Shown: positions 23,202-31,019 of the stretch, piece after piece
How the letters are laid out: each line of letters begins with the position of its first letter
Numbering within the stretch: position 1 is the stretch's first letter
Source: Kitasatospora phosalacinea
GTDB taxonomy: Bacteria > Actinomycetota > Actinomycetes > Streptomycetales > Streptomycetaceae
Reading direction: 5' to 3'
NCBI RefSeq assembly: GCF_030268885.1
Contig: NZ_BSSA01000031.1
Coordinates: 1-64,000, forward strand
DNA: 64,000 bases
Program-made: the position numbers and the translations under genes
The notes under the pieces: model-generated
Seen by the model: only the letters and a program-made list of their open reading frames with translations
The model's database searches: none
Told to the model about the DNA's origin: nothing

Positions 23202-24509
23202 TCAGTCGGCCGACGCCGATCCGGCCGCGGCGGCCCAGACGGTGCCGGGGCGGCGGCGCGCCACCCAGCCGGGCTTGTTGACCTGCCGGGCCCGGCCGAC
23301 GGCGAGGCTCCCGCTCGGCACCCGCTCGGTGACCACGCTGCCCGCGGCGACGAACGCGCCCGCCCCGACCTGGACGGGCGCGACCAGGCTGGTGTTGCAG
23401 CCGATGAAGGCCGCGTCGCCGACCTGCGTGGCGTGCTTGGCCACCCCGTCGTAGAGCGAGAACGTGGTGCCGGCGCCGATGTTGACGTCGGCCCCGAGGG
23501 TGGCGTTGCCGACGTAGGCGAGGTGGGCGACCTGGGTGCCCGCACCGAGCACCGACTCCTTCACCTCGACGAACGCGCCGACCCTGGTCCGCGGCCCGAG
23601 GTCGGCACCGGGCCGCAGGTAGGCGTACGGGCCGACGTCGGCACCGGCGCCGATCCGCGCGCCGACGGCGTGCGCCCGCACCACCCGGGCGCCCGGCCCG
23701 ACCTCGGTGTCCTCCAGCGTGGTGTCGGGGCCGATGACGGCGCGGGCCGCGACGGTGGTGCGGCCGCGCAGGTGCACCCCGGGCTCGACGGTCACCCCGG
23801 CGGTGAGTTCCACCGTGGCGTCGATCCAGGTGGCGGCCGGCTCGATGATCGCCACGCCGCGCTCCAGCCAGCCCCGGTTGATCCGCTCCCGCAGGACCGC
23901 CCGGGCCTCGGCGAGCCGGACCTGGTCGCGGCAGCGGAGCGCCTCGGCCGGATCGGCGAGCGGATGGGTGCGGACCTCGTGCCCGGCGGTCCGCACCGCC
24001 CCGACCAGGTCCGCCAGGCTCTGCGCCCGCTCCCCGCCCCGGCGGCGGAGCCCGGAGAGCGCCGCCCGCAGCACCCGCGCGTCGAAGGCGTGCGCGACGG
24101 GGGCCGCACCGGTGAGGACGGTCGCCGCCGCGCCGGAGTCCTCGTGCGCCCGGGCCAGTTCCAGCAGCGAACCGGACCGCAGCAGGGGGACGTCCCCGGT
24201 CAGCACCAGCACCGTCCCGTCCGCGTCGGCGGCCGTGTCGAGGGCGGCCCCGACGGCCTGGCCCGCGCCGCGCGGCCCGCGCTGCCGGACGGGGACGGCG
24301 GAGGGGGCGTGCGCGTCCAGGAACTCCGCGACCAGGCGGTGGTGCCCGGGGCCGGCGACCACCCGGGGCGGGTCGGCGTCGAGCGGCCGCGCGGCCTGCA
24401 GCACGTGCTCCAGCAGCGGCCGCCCCAGGAGGGGGTGGAGGGCCGCGGGCGGTTCGGCGGGCGTCCGGGCGGCTCCGCCGCCGACCAGTGCGATCAGTGT
24501 CCTCGTCAT
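23202..24509 (-). CDS. GlmU-like nucleotidyltransferase/acyltransferase, divergent
   Basis: A 435-residue protein with GlmU layout: an N-terminal nucleotidyltransferase-like domain (to about 215) and a C-terminal left-handed beta-helix of hexapeptide repeats. The helix retains FVEVKESVLG, HLAYVGNATLGADVNIGAGT and DGVAKHATQVGDAAFIGCNTSLVAPV, close to genuine GlmU. The pyrophosphorylase loop LxxGxGTRM is replaced by ALVGGGAARTPAE, so uridyltransfer may be lost or altered. The usual GlmU length is about 480. Housekeeping GlmU is presumably elsewhere; this copy ends an operon with a glycosyltransferase and hydrolase. Its ATG overlaps the upstream stop (ATGA). Confidence 0.85.
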   Translation of the reverse strand: MTRTLIALVGGGAARTPAEPPAALHPLLGRPLLEHVLQAARPLDADPPRVVAGPGHHRLVAEFLDAHAPSAVPVRQRGPRGAGQAVGAALDTAADADGTVLVLTGDVPLLRSGSLLELARAHEDSGAAATVLTGAAPVAHAFDARVLRAALSGLRRRGGERAQSLADLVGAVRTAGHEVRTHPLADPAEALRCRDQVRLAEARAVLRERINRGWLERGVAIIEPAATWIDATVELTAGVTVEPGVHLRGRTTVAARAVIGPDTTLEDTEVGPGARVVRAHAVGARIGAGADVGPYAYLRPGADLGPRTRVGAFVEVKESVLGAGTQVAHLAYVGNATLGADVNIGAGTTFSLYDGVAKHATQVGDAAFIGCNTSLVAPVQVGAGAFVAAGSVVTERVPSGSLAVGRARQVNKPGWVARRRPGTVWAAAAGSASAD

Positions 24510-25294
24510 GGCGTGGGCCTCCCCGTGGGTCGTTCCAGGAACTGCGCCACCAGGCCGTCGACGACGCCCGGTGCTTCGATGTCCATGCCGTGGCCCGCGT
24601 CGACCTCCGCGACCCGGTAGCCGTGCGCCCGCACCGCCCGCAGGGTCGCCGCCGTCAGCAGGCTGCCGCGGGCGGCGGCGACCACCAGCGTCGGGACGGC
24701 GGGCAGCGGATCGGGCAGCGGCCGCGCCGCCTCGGTGAACGCGGCCGCCACCGCCCCGGGGTGGTAGCGCCACCGCCAGCGGCCGTCCGCCGACGCGGCC
24801 AGGTGGGTGCGGACCTCCTCGTCCACCACCCGGTCCGGGGCCTGCGGCCACGTCCGGGCCCGGACCGCCCGGGCCTCGGCCGGGTCGGCGAACACCGGGG
24901 CGTCCAGCGCGGCCCGGGCCAGCTCCCGGGCCCGGGCGGGGTCGACCGCGACGGCCGGGTCGAGCAGTACCTGACGGTGCACCAGGTGCGGGAGGCGGGC
25001 GGCGACCTGCAGCGCGACCGCCCCGCCGAAGGAGAGGCCGACCAGGTCGAAGCCGTCCGGTGCGAGCCGGGCCGCGGTGGCGGCCACGTCCGCGGCGTGC
25101 TGGTCGAGCGTCCACGGCGGCCGGTGCACGGACCGGCCGTGGCCGCGCAGGTCGACGGCGTACCCGGTGCGGCCGGTGAGGAAGCCCCACCGGCCCCCGT
25201 GCCCGCGCACCCCGTGCAGGGCCAGCAGCGGCCGGGCGGTGCGGACCGGCCCGCCGGGGTCGAGCGGCCGCGCGTGCAGGAGGGCGGCGCTCAC
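24506..25294 (-). CDS. Alpha/beta-hydrolase fold protein
   Basis: A 262-residue hydrolase. LLALHGVRGHGGRWGFL is the oxyanion region, DLRGHGRS a typical follow-on, DLVGLSFGGAVALQVA carries the nucleophile elbow GLSFGG, and DAGHGMDIEAP contains the catalytic His. The GTG at 25294 overlaps the glycosyltransferase stop (GTGA), and its own stop overlaps the GlmU-like start, so three genes are translationally coupled. The substrate is unknown; a thioesterase or ester-cleaving role on the cluster's product is plausible. Confidence 0.85.
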   Translation of the reverse strand: MSAALLHARPLDPGGPVRTARPLLALHGVRGHGGRWGFLTGRTGYAVDLRGHGRSVHRPPWTLDQHAADVAATAARLAPDGFDLVGLSFGGAVALQVAARLPHLVHRQVLLDPAVAVDPARARELARAALDAPVFADPAEARAVRARTWPQAPDRVVDEEVRTHLAASADGRWRWRYHPGAVAAAFTEAARPLPDPLPAVPTLVVAAARGSLLTAATLRAVRAHGYRVAEVDAGHGMDIEAPGVVDGLVAQFLERPTGRPTP

Positions 25295-26385
25295 GTGGGC
25301 ACGACGGTGCGGACCAGGCCGGTGCGCATGATGGTCTCGTGGTCCTCCCGCATCGGCGGGCGCTCGTGCAGCAGGTGGACCAGGGTGCCGGGCTCGCGCC
25401 GCACGCCGCCGGTCCGCTCCAGCCGGTTGACCAGGTCCCGGTCCTCGCCGCCCCAGCCGACGAACCGCTCGTCGAAGCCGCCGACCGCGGCGAACCGGTC
25501 CTGGGTGAGCAGCACGCACCCGCCGGGGGGACGCCGGAGCAGGTAGCCGGAGAGCAGCACCGGCCGCCGGTCCTCGCGCGGGTCCCGGTACCGTTCGGCG
25601 ACGGCCAGGGAGGCGTCGGCGTCGAGGCAGAACACGTCCTCGTAGGGCAGGGCCGCCCAGGACGCCTCGGCCCGGGCCGCCGCCCGGGCCAGGAAGCCGG
25701 GGTCGAGCACGATGTCGGCGTCCAGCAGGCACAGCAGCGGGTTGCCGTCGCTGCCCCGGGAGGCCCCGCAGTTCACCGCGGCGGCCTTGTTGAACTCGCC
25801 GGGGTTGCGGTGGAAGACGTAGCGGTCCACCAGGCTGCCGTAGACGGCCCGGTGCCGGGGCGCGTCGTCGCTCTCCACCAGGGTGACGGTGTACCGCTCC
25901 TTCGGGAGGGACTGCCAGGCCAGCGCGTTCAGGCAGGCCCGCAGGTTGCGGTGGCGCAGCGGGTCGCCGTCCCCGCCCCGGAACGGGATCACCACGTGCA
26001 CCGGCGGGCCGGACGCGGGAGCGGGACGGGGCCGGGCGGTGGGCGGCCCCGACAGGGCGGAGTGGTACACCAGCCGGATCAGCCGGCCGATTCGGTTCCC
26101 CGCCGCGTGCAGCTCGGCGGCGGCCTCCGGCCGGGCGGCGGCGAACTCGACCAGGGCGCGGTCCAGGCGGCCGAACAGCCGCGGCAGGTCGCCGTCGCCC
26201 CGGTCGGCGGCGGCCAGCAGGCGGCGCAGCTGCCGGTCCTGCCCGGCGGCCGCGTCGAGCACCGTCCGGGCCTGGGCGTAGCGCAGCAGGCTCGCCTTCC
26301 AGCACGGGGGACTGTAGGAGCGGGCCACGGGGTCGGTCCCGGCCAGGACCGCTCCGGCGAGCACGTGGTGCCAGTCGACGGGCAT
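25291..26385 (-). CDS. Family 2/7C-type glycosyltransferase, copy A
   Basis: A 364-residue GT-A enzyme. Residues 1 to about 120 are a helical N-terminal extension (LAGAVLAGTDPVARSYSPPCW) shared with copy B at 28216-29295. The catalytic part has PVHVVIPFRGGDGDPLRHRN, the DxD metal site in LCLLDADIVLDPGF, and the galactosyltransferase C-terminal signature GGFDERFVGWGGEDRDLV, as in GalNAc-transferase and beta-galactosyltransferase families. No membrane anchor is seen. It leads a coupled trio on the minus strand; the MFS exporter lies 100 bp upstream. Donor and acceptor are unknown. Confidence 0.87.
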   Translation of the reverse strand: MPVDWHHVLAGAVLAGTDPVARSYSPPCWKASLLRYAQARTVLDAAAGQDRQLRRLLAAADRGDGDLPRLFGRLDRALVEFAAARPEAAAELHAAGNRIGRLIRLVYHSALSGPPTARPRPAPASGPPVHVVIPFRGGDGDPLRHRNLRACLNALAWQSLPKERYTVTLVESDDAPRHRAVYGSLVDRYVFHRNPGEFNKAAAVNCGASRGSDGNPLLCLLDADIVLDPGFLARAAARAEASWAALPYEDVFCLDADASLAVAERYRDPREDRRPVLLSGYLLRRPPGGCVLLTQDRFAAVGGFDERFVGWGGEDRDLVNRLERTGGVRREPGTLVHLLHERPPMREDHETIMRTGLVRTVVPT

Positions 26386-26410
26386 CGTTTTCCTTCCGGA
26401 AGTCCGGTGG

Positions 26411-26498
26411 GTGCGGGTGGTGCGGGGTCAGGTGGTGCGGGGTCAGGTCGTACGGGTCAGGTGGTGCCGGTCAGCTGGTGCGGGGTCAGGTCGTACCG
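26411..26498. repeat. Degenerate 15-bp GGTGCGGGGTCAGGT repeats
   Basis: Four to five imperfect copies fill the gap between glycosyltransferase A and the MFS gene and run over the MFS stop. It is low complexity, with possible slippage. Confidence 0.6.
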
Positions 26499-27715
26499 GG
26501 GTCGGCGGGGGCAGCGGGGTCGGCGGGGGCGGCCGGGCGTCGCAGTGGTGCGCGCAGGCGGTGGGCCAGTGCGCTCGTCGCCACGCAGGCGCCCAGGGCG
26601 GCCCAGAGCCGGTCGGGGTGGTCCAGTCCGACGCCGACCACGGCCGGGCCGACCGCGTACGACAGCGTCCAGGTGAGCTGGAACAGCGCCATGTGCGGGC
26701 CCTCGTCGCCGGTGGGGGCGAGGGCCACCGCGGTGGCGGCGGCGGTCGGTTTGGAGGCCAGCTCCGCCACCGCCAGCACCACCGCGACCAGCACGGCGAG
26801 CGGCCCCTGCAGGGCCCGGGGCGCGCTGGAGAGCACGGCGGTCAGCGCGATCGCGCCGGCCACCACGGCGATCGACAGCCGCAGGACCCGGGTCCGGTCC
26901 CAGGCCGCCAGCCGCCGGTTCACCCGGACCTGGAGCAGCGAGACGGTGGCGTACCGGGCGGCGACCACCGCGGTGGGCCAGTACGCGGGCTGGCCCAGGC
27001 CCTGCACCAGGTAGAGCGGGAAGGCCACGGTGGGGATCAGCCAGGCCGCGGAGAGCAGCGTCTGGGACACCACCAGGGACAGGAACGGCCGGTCGGTGAC
27101 GGCCCGCCGCAGGCCGGACCGGGCCGCCCGGTCCGGCGGCGGGCCGGAGGGGGCGGCGACGCCGAGCAGCAGCAGGCCGGCGAGGACGGAGCTGGCGCTG
27201 TTCAGGCCCAGCGCGACGGAGAGCCCCGGCCCGCCGGCCAGCGCCATCAGCAGGGTCGCGGCCAGGGTTCCGGCGCCCAGGCAGGTGGTCTTGAGCGCGT
27301 TCACCGAGGAGAACCAGCGGGTGAGTTCGGCGGGTTCGGCGAGCCGGGCGACCAGGGTCGGCCAGGCCGCGCCGTAGAGCCGGTCGGAGGCCATCACCAG
27401 GAACGCCGCGCCGACGACCGCGGGCAGGGTTCCGGCGACCCCGTACAGGGCGTACCCGACGGCGGTGAGCGCATTGCTGATCAGCAGGCACGATTTCGGT
27501 CCGATCAGCTGAATCATTCGTCCACAAATCGGAATGACCGCGAAAGAGGTAATCGACCCGATCGTGACGGTGGTGCCCGCGGCGGCCGCCGAGAAATGCT
27601 GGACGCGAACGAAGAAGAGCAAGGAGAGGGGCATGAAGACGCCGGCGCCGACCGTGTCGGCGGCCACCGAGAGGAAGAGCCTGCGCTGGCGCCGCAGTGG
27701 TGCAGAGGCTGTCAT
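26486..27715 (-). CDS. MFS transporter (12-TM type)
   Basis: A 409-residue membrane protein with about 10-12 hydrophobic helices, beginning RRQRRLFLSVAADTVGAGVFMPLSLLFFV. It resembles drug/metabolite exporters with a degenerate loop 2-3 motif (GRMIQLIGPKSCLLISN). I prefer the ATG at 27715 because AGGTGAC precedes it; an in-frame ATG at 27742 would add nine residues. A three-unit PHO box lies 57 bp upstream. As first gene of the minus-strand operon with glycosyltransferase A, hydrolase and GlmU-like protein, it may export the cluster's product. Confidence 0.85.
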   Translation of the reverse strand: MTASAPLRRQRRLFLSVAADTVGAGVFMPLSLLFFVRVQHFSAAAAGTTVTIGSITSFAVIPICGRMIQLIGPKSCLLISNALTAVGYALYGVAGTLPAVVGAAFLVMASDRLYGAAWPTLVARLAEPAELTRWFSSVNALKTTCLGAGTLAATLLMALAGGPGLSVALGLNSASSVLAGLLLLGVAAPSGPPPDRAARSGLRRAVTDRPFLSLVVSQTLLSAAWLIPTVAFPLYLVQGLGQPAYWPTAVVAARYATVSLLQVRVNRRLAAWDRTRVLRLSIAVVAGAIALTAVLSSAPRALQGPLAVLVAVVLAVAELASKPTAAATAVALAPTGDEGPHMALFQLTWTLSYAVGPAVVGVGLDHPDRLWAALGACVATSALAHRLRAPLRRPAAPADPAAPADPGTT

Positions 27716-27771
27716 GTCACCTACAGCTAACGAAGCGGACATACCCCGCACACACCCCCGAAGCAGGTAGG

Positions 27772-27804
27772 ACGAACTGAACGGAGAGTGAACGCCGGGC
27801 GAAC
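27772..27804 (-). promoter_or_regulatory. Three-unit PHO box (PhoP site)
   Basis: On the minus strand GTTCGCCCGGC, GTTCACTCTCC and GTTCAGTTCGT are contiguous 11-bp direct repeats matching the Streptomyces PHO box unit GTTCACCCGGC. Two or more such units bind PhoP. The box lies 57 bp before the MFS start. Confidence 0.75.
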
Positions 27805-27830
27805 CTCCGCCGCCATTGCCGTGATCACTT

Positions 27831-27846
27831 ATAGGTCTGGACCAGA
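27831..27846. promoter_or_regulatory. DasR-responsive-element-like dyad
   Basis: ATAGGTCTGGACCAGA matches the dre consensus ACTGGTCTAGACCAGT at 12 of 16 positions and contains the perfect inverted repeat TCTGG-A-CCAGA. DasR is the GlcNAc-responsive GntR regulator; a dre near a GlmU-like gene would be logical but is unproven. Confidence 0.4.
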
Positions 27847-28215
27847 GCGGACCGCAACAGCAGGGCAGGCAACCCGTCGGGGATGTGACCTCGGTCACCG
27901 AAACCACCCGGGGAATTTCCGGACATAACCGGGCCACCTGCTGATTCGCCCCAGATCGACCCCGCCCGCCCCGGGCGTCCCCGCCGACCCGGAGGACCGC
28001 ACCGGAAAATCTCCCCCCACGCCGAAACGTACAGAGCCGGTAAAGGAATCGGCGGGTTTTTCGAGCGGCCTTGACGCCGCCATCCGGAGCTGTTGATGAT
28101 CGGTGCGTCGATTCCGGCCGAACCCGGCCGAGCCCGGTACCGCTTCGCGTCTCCGCCGCCTTGCCAGCGCCGCCCTCGTGGCCCCACACCACCAGTGCCG
28201 ACCCTGGAGACGCCC

Positions 28216-29295
28216 GTGCAGCCCGGCCCCCTTCACCTTCTCGCAGGCGCGGCCGTCGCGTCCTACGACCCGCACGCCCGCTCGTACAACGCCCCCTGCT
28301 GGTCGTCCAGCCGCCCCCACCACCAGGCCGCCCGCCGGGCCCTGGCCTGCCTGGCGGAGGCCGACGCCGACCTGCGCGCCGCCGCGGTCCACCTCCACCG
28401 GACGACGGCCCCCGGCGAGATGTTCCACCCGCTCGTCGCGGCCCTCGACGGCCTGCCGCCCGCACTCCGGCAGCAGGCCCTCGACCACGGCCGCCGACTG
28501 GCCGACGGGATCCGCCTGCTGTTCCACGCCACCGACGCCAGGCTGCGCCCGCCGCGACCGACCGGCGGACCGCCGTCCGACCGGGGCGACCGCCGGATCC
28601 TGGTGGTGGTCCCGTTCCGCAGCACCGGCGTCCAGCCGCTCCGGCTGCGGAACCTGCGGGCCTGCCTGACCGCCCTCGACCGCCTGCGCCCGGTGCCGGG
28701 CGTCGAGCTGACGGTCTGCCTGGTCGAGAGCGACACGGAGCCCCGCCACCGCACCGAGTTCGAGCCCCGGGTGGACCGCTACCTGTTCGTGCCCGACGGC
28801 GGTCCCTTCAACAAGGCGCTCGCCGTCAACACCGCCGTCCTCCCCGGAGGACCGGGGGCCCCGGGCGAGTCGGTGTGCGTGCTGGACGCCGACATCGTGC
28901 TCGAACCGGACTTCCTGGCCGCCGCGCCCGCAGCGGTGCCGCCGGGCGGAGCGCTGCTCCCGTACCAGGACGCGTTCTGCCTGGACGAGCGCTCCTCGGA
29001 CCGGATGGCCGCACTGGTCGACCGGGACGACGGGCCGGACGGCCCATGGTCCGGCTACCTGATCCGGCGGCCCCCCGGCGGGTGCGTACTGGTCGACCGG
29101 TCCGCCTTCCACGCCGTCGGCGGCTTCGACGAACGGTTCGTCGGCTGGGGCGGCGAGGACCGGGACCTGGTCGACCGGCTCGCCGCCCGCGCCGAGGTCA
29201 CCCGGCTCCCCGGCTTCCTCGTCCACCTGATGCACGAGCGGCCCGCCATGCGCGAGGACCGCGCGCAGACCATGGCCGCCGCCCGGCAGCGCTGA
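28216..29295 (+). CDS. Family 2/7C-type glycosyltransferase, copy B
   Basis: A 359-residue paralogue of copy A. It shares the N-terminal LLAGAAVASYDPHARSYNAPCW, the catalytic start ILVVVPFRSTGVQPLRLRNLR, the DxD in VCVLDADIVLEPDF, and the same GGFDERFVGWGGEDRDLVDRL signature. The GTG at 28216 has GGAGA upstream and aligns with the N-terminus of copy A, which fixes the start although the frame is open further upstream. It heads the rightward operon with an epimerase and a Nudix hydrolase. The two copies probably add successive sugars to one acceptor (inference). Confidence 0.86.
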   Translation: MQPGPLHLLAGAAVASYDPHARSYNAPCWSSSRPHHQAARRALACLAEADADLRAAAVHLHRTTAPGEMFHPLVAALDGLPPALRQQALDHGRRLADGIRLLFHATDARLRPPRPTGGPPSDRGDRRILVVVPFRSTGVQPLRLRNLRACLTALDRLRPVPGVELTVCLVESDTEPRHRTEFEPRVDRYLFVPDGGPFNKALAVNTAVLPGGPGAPGESVCVLDADIVLEPDFLAAAPAAVPPGGALLPYQDAFCLDERSSDRMAALVDRDDGPDGPWSGYLIRRPPGGCVLVDRSAFHAVGGFDERFVGWGGEDRDLVDRLAARAEVTRLPGFLVHLMHERPAMREDRAQTMAAARQR

Positions 29296-29353
29296 CGCAC
29301 CCGCACCCGCGTTCCGCAGTTGCCCCCGCCCGGCGCGCACCGCGCCCCGGGGC

Positions 29354-29404
29354 GGTTCCGCACGTCCGCACGTCCGCACGTCCGTACGGCCGCACGTCCG
29401 CAGT
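29354..29404. repeat. 8-bp CGCACGTC short tandem repeats
   Basis: Several imperfect CGCACGTC units precede the epimerase ribosome site. They are noncoding and probably prone to slippage. Confidence 0.6.
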
Positions 29405-29444
29405 TCCGCGGGCCTGCGGCGAGACCACTTCGAAGGAGAACACC

Positions 29445-30410
29445 GTGAGCACCGTGAAGACCGCGAGCACCGTGAAGACCGCGAGCACCGTCCTGATCAC
29501 CGGCGCGGCCGGATTCATCGGCCGCAACCTCGCCGCGCACCTGTCCGAACAGGGCGTCCGGGTCTTCGGCGTCGACAACTTCTGCGTGCCGCCGACCGGG
29601 CCGCTCCCCCTCCCGGTCGAGCACCGGGACGTCCGCGACCTCACCCCCGAGGACCTGCGCGGGGTGGACACGGTCGTCCACCTCGCCGCGCTGAAGAGCG
29701 TCCCCGGCTCGTTCCACGACCCCGCCAACCTGACCCACAACCTGGGCACCGACCACCACGTGCTGGCGGTCTTCGCCGCCTCGGACGCCCGCCGACTGCT
29801 GCTGGCCGGCACCTGCGAGGTCTACGGGCAGCAGGTCGGCCACAACCGGGAGGACGACCGGCTGCGGCCCCGCTCCCCGTACGCGGTGGGGAAGGCCGCC
29901 ACCGAGATGCTCGCCGACGTGTACCGCTCGCTGGCGCCGGAGAAGGAGATCGGGGTGGCCCGCTTCTTCAACACCTACGGGCCCGACGAGGGCGCGGACG
30001 CCGTCGTCCCGGCGTTCCTGGACGCGGTGCACGAGGACGGCGTCTGCCGGATCGAGGGCGACGGGGAGCAGGCCCGGGACCTCACCCACATCGGCGACAT
30101 GGTCCGGATGCTGGCCACCGTGCTGGCCGCCGACCGCCTCCCGGAGGTGGTCAACCTGGGCTCGGGGCAGGCGACTTGCGTCCGGGAGATCGCCGAGCGG
30201 ATCATCGAGATCGCCGGCACCGGACGGATCGAGCACGTCGCCTCCCGACCCAACGAGATCCACTCCTTCCTCGCCGACATGGGCCGCTTCCGGGCCCTCT
30301 TCGGCGCCGGGCCCGGCCGCGACCTGTCCGAGGGGCTGGCCGCCGCCCACCGGGGCCGCCTGCTGCTGACCGCGCGGCGGGACGCCGAACCGACCGCCAC
30401 CGCACGATGA
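29445..30410 (+). CDS. NAD-dependent nucleotide-sugar epimerase/dehydratase (extended SDR)
   Basis: A 321-residue extended SDR. The cofactor loop GAAGFIGRNLAAHL begins near residue 19, LAGTCEVYG includes the active-site Thr/Ser region, and YAVGK supplies the catalytic Tyr and Lys. RFFNTYGP is typical of UDP-hexose epimerases and decarboxylases. GAAGGAG lies 6 nt before the GTG. The N-terminus VSTVKTASTVKTASTV comes from an in-frame 18-bp duplication just before the Rossmann fold. It probably makes an activated sugar for the two glycosyltransferases. Confidence 0.88.
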   Translation: MSTVKTASTVKTASTVLITGAAGFIGRNLAAHLSEQGVRVFGVDNFCVPPTGPLPLPVEHRDVRDLTPEDLRGVDTVVHLAALKSVPGSFHDPANLTHNLGTDHHVLAVFAASDARRLLLAGTCEVYGQQVGHNREDDRLRPRSPYAVGKAATEMLADVYRSLAPEKEIGVARFFNTYGPDEGADAVVPAFLDAVHEDGVCRIEGDGEQARDLTHIGDMVRMLATVLAADRLPEVVNLGSGQATCVREIAERIIEIAGTGRIEHVASRPNEIHSFLADMGRFRALFGAGPGRDLSEGLAAAHRGRLLLTARRDAEPTATAR

Positions 30411-30459
30411 CCCCGGCCCCCGGCCCCCGGACGGGCCGGACCGCACGAGAGGAACCCGC

Positions 30460-30996
30460 ATGGCCATTCCCGAGCACCTGCGCACGCTGCGCGAACTGGT
30501 CGGCCCCGACCACCTGCTGTGGATCCCCGGGGTGAACGCCGTGGTGGTCGACGACCGGGGACGGGTGCTGCTGCACCGGCGGGCCGAGGACCGCACCTGG
30601 TCGGTGCTGAGCGGCATCCTCGACCCCGGCGAGGAACCCGCCGCCGGCGCCGTCCGGGAGGTGATGGAGGAGACCGGCGTGCACGTGCTCCCGGAAGCCG
30701 TCACCAGCGTCACCGTCTCCCCGCCGGTCACCCACGCCAACGGCGACCGGGCCCAGTACCTGGAGATCTGCTTCCGCTGCCGCCCGCTGTCCGGGCAGGC
30801 CCGGGTCAACGACGACGAGTCGCTGGAGGTCGGCTGGTTCGCCCCGGACCGGCTGCCTCCGCTCGAACCCCGTAGTCTGCTGCGGATCGAGCACGCGCTG
30901 CGGCGCTCGGCCGCGTGGTTCGCCGTGCCCGAGCCCGTATCCGAGCCCGTGTCCGAGCCCGTGTCCGAGTCCGGGCGCGTGGCCGGGCGCGTCTGA
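30460..30996 (+). CDS. Nudix hydrolase
   Basis: A 178-residue protein with an intact Nudix box: G-x5-E-x7-REV-x-EE-x-G within GILDPGEEPAAGAVREVMEE. The preceding residues (VNAVVVDDRGRVLLHRRAED) form the expected strand pair. It would hydrolyse a nucleoside diphosphate linked to another moiety, perhaps a nucleotide sugar given its neighbours. The C-terminus repeats PVSE (PEPVSEPVSEPVSES) from a 12-bp tandem repeat and is probably disordered. GAGAGGAA precedes the ATG; 49 bp separate it from the epimerase. Confidence 0.9.
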   Translation: MAIPEHLRTLRELVGPDHLLWIPGVNAVVVDDRGRVLLHRRAEDRTWSVLSGILDPGEEPAAGAVREVMEETGVHVLPEAVTSVTVSPPVTHANGDRAQYLEICFRCRPLSGQARVNDDESLEVGWFAPDRLPPLEPRSLLRIEHALRRSAAWFAVPEPVSEPVSEPVSESGRVAGRV

Positions 30997-31019
30997 CGCG
31001 CGGAGGAGGGGCGGGGCGG

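Larger units (their letters stand above)
27716..28215. other. Divergent control region of the glycosyl cluster
   Basis: This roughly 500-bp gap separates the MFS operon from the glycosyltransferase B operon. It holds a PHO box (27772-27804), a DasR-like dyad (27831-27846) and a TTGACG (about 28073) that could be the -35 of the rightward promoter. An open frame on the minus strand at 27825-28187 has no coding character. Confidence 0.6.

Noticed and set aside
27825..28187. A 120-codon minus-strand frame in the glycosyl control region
   Set aside because: There is no ribosome site, the composition is Gly/Arg/Pro-rich, and it overlaps regulatory elements.
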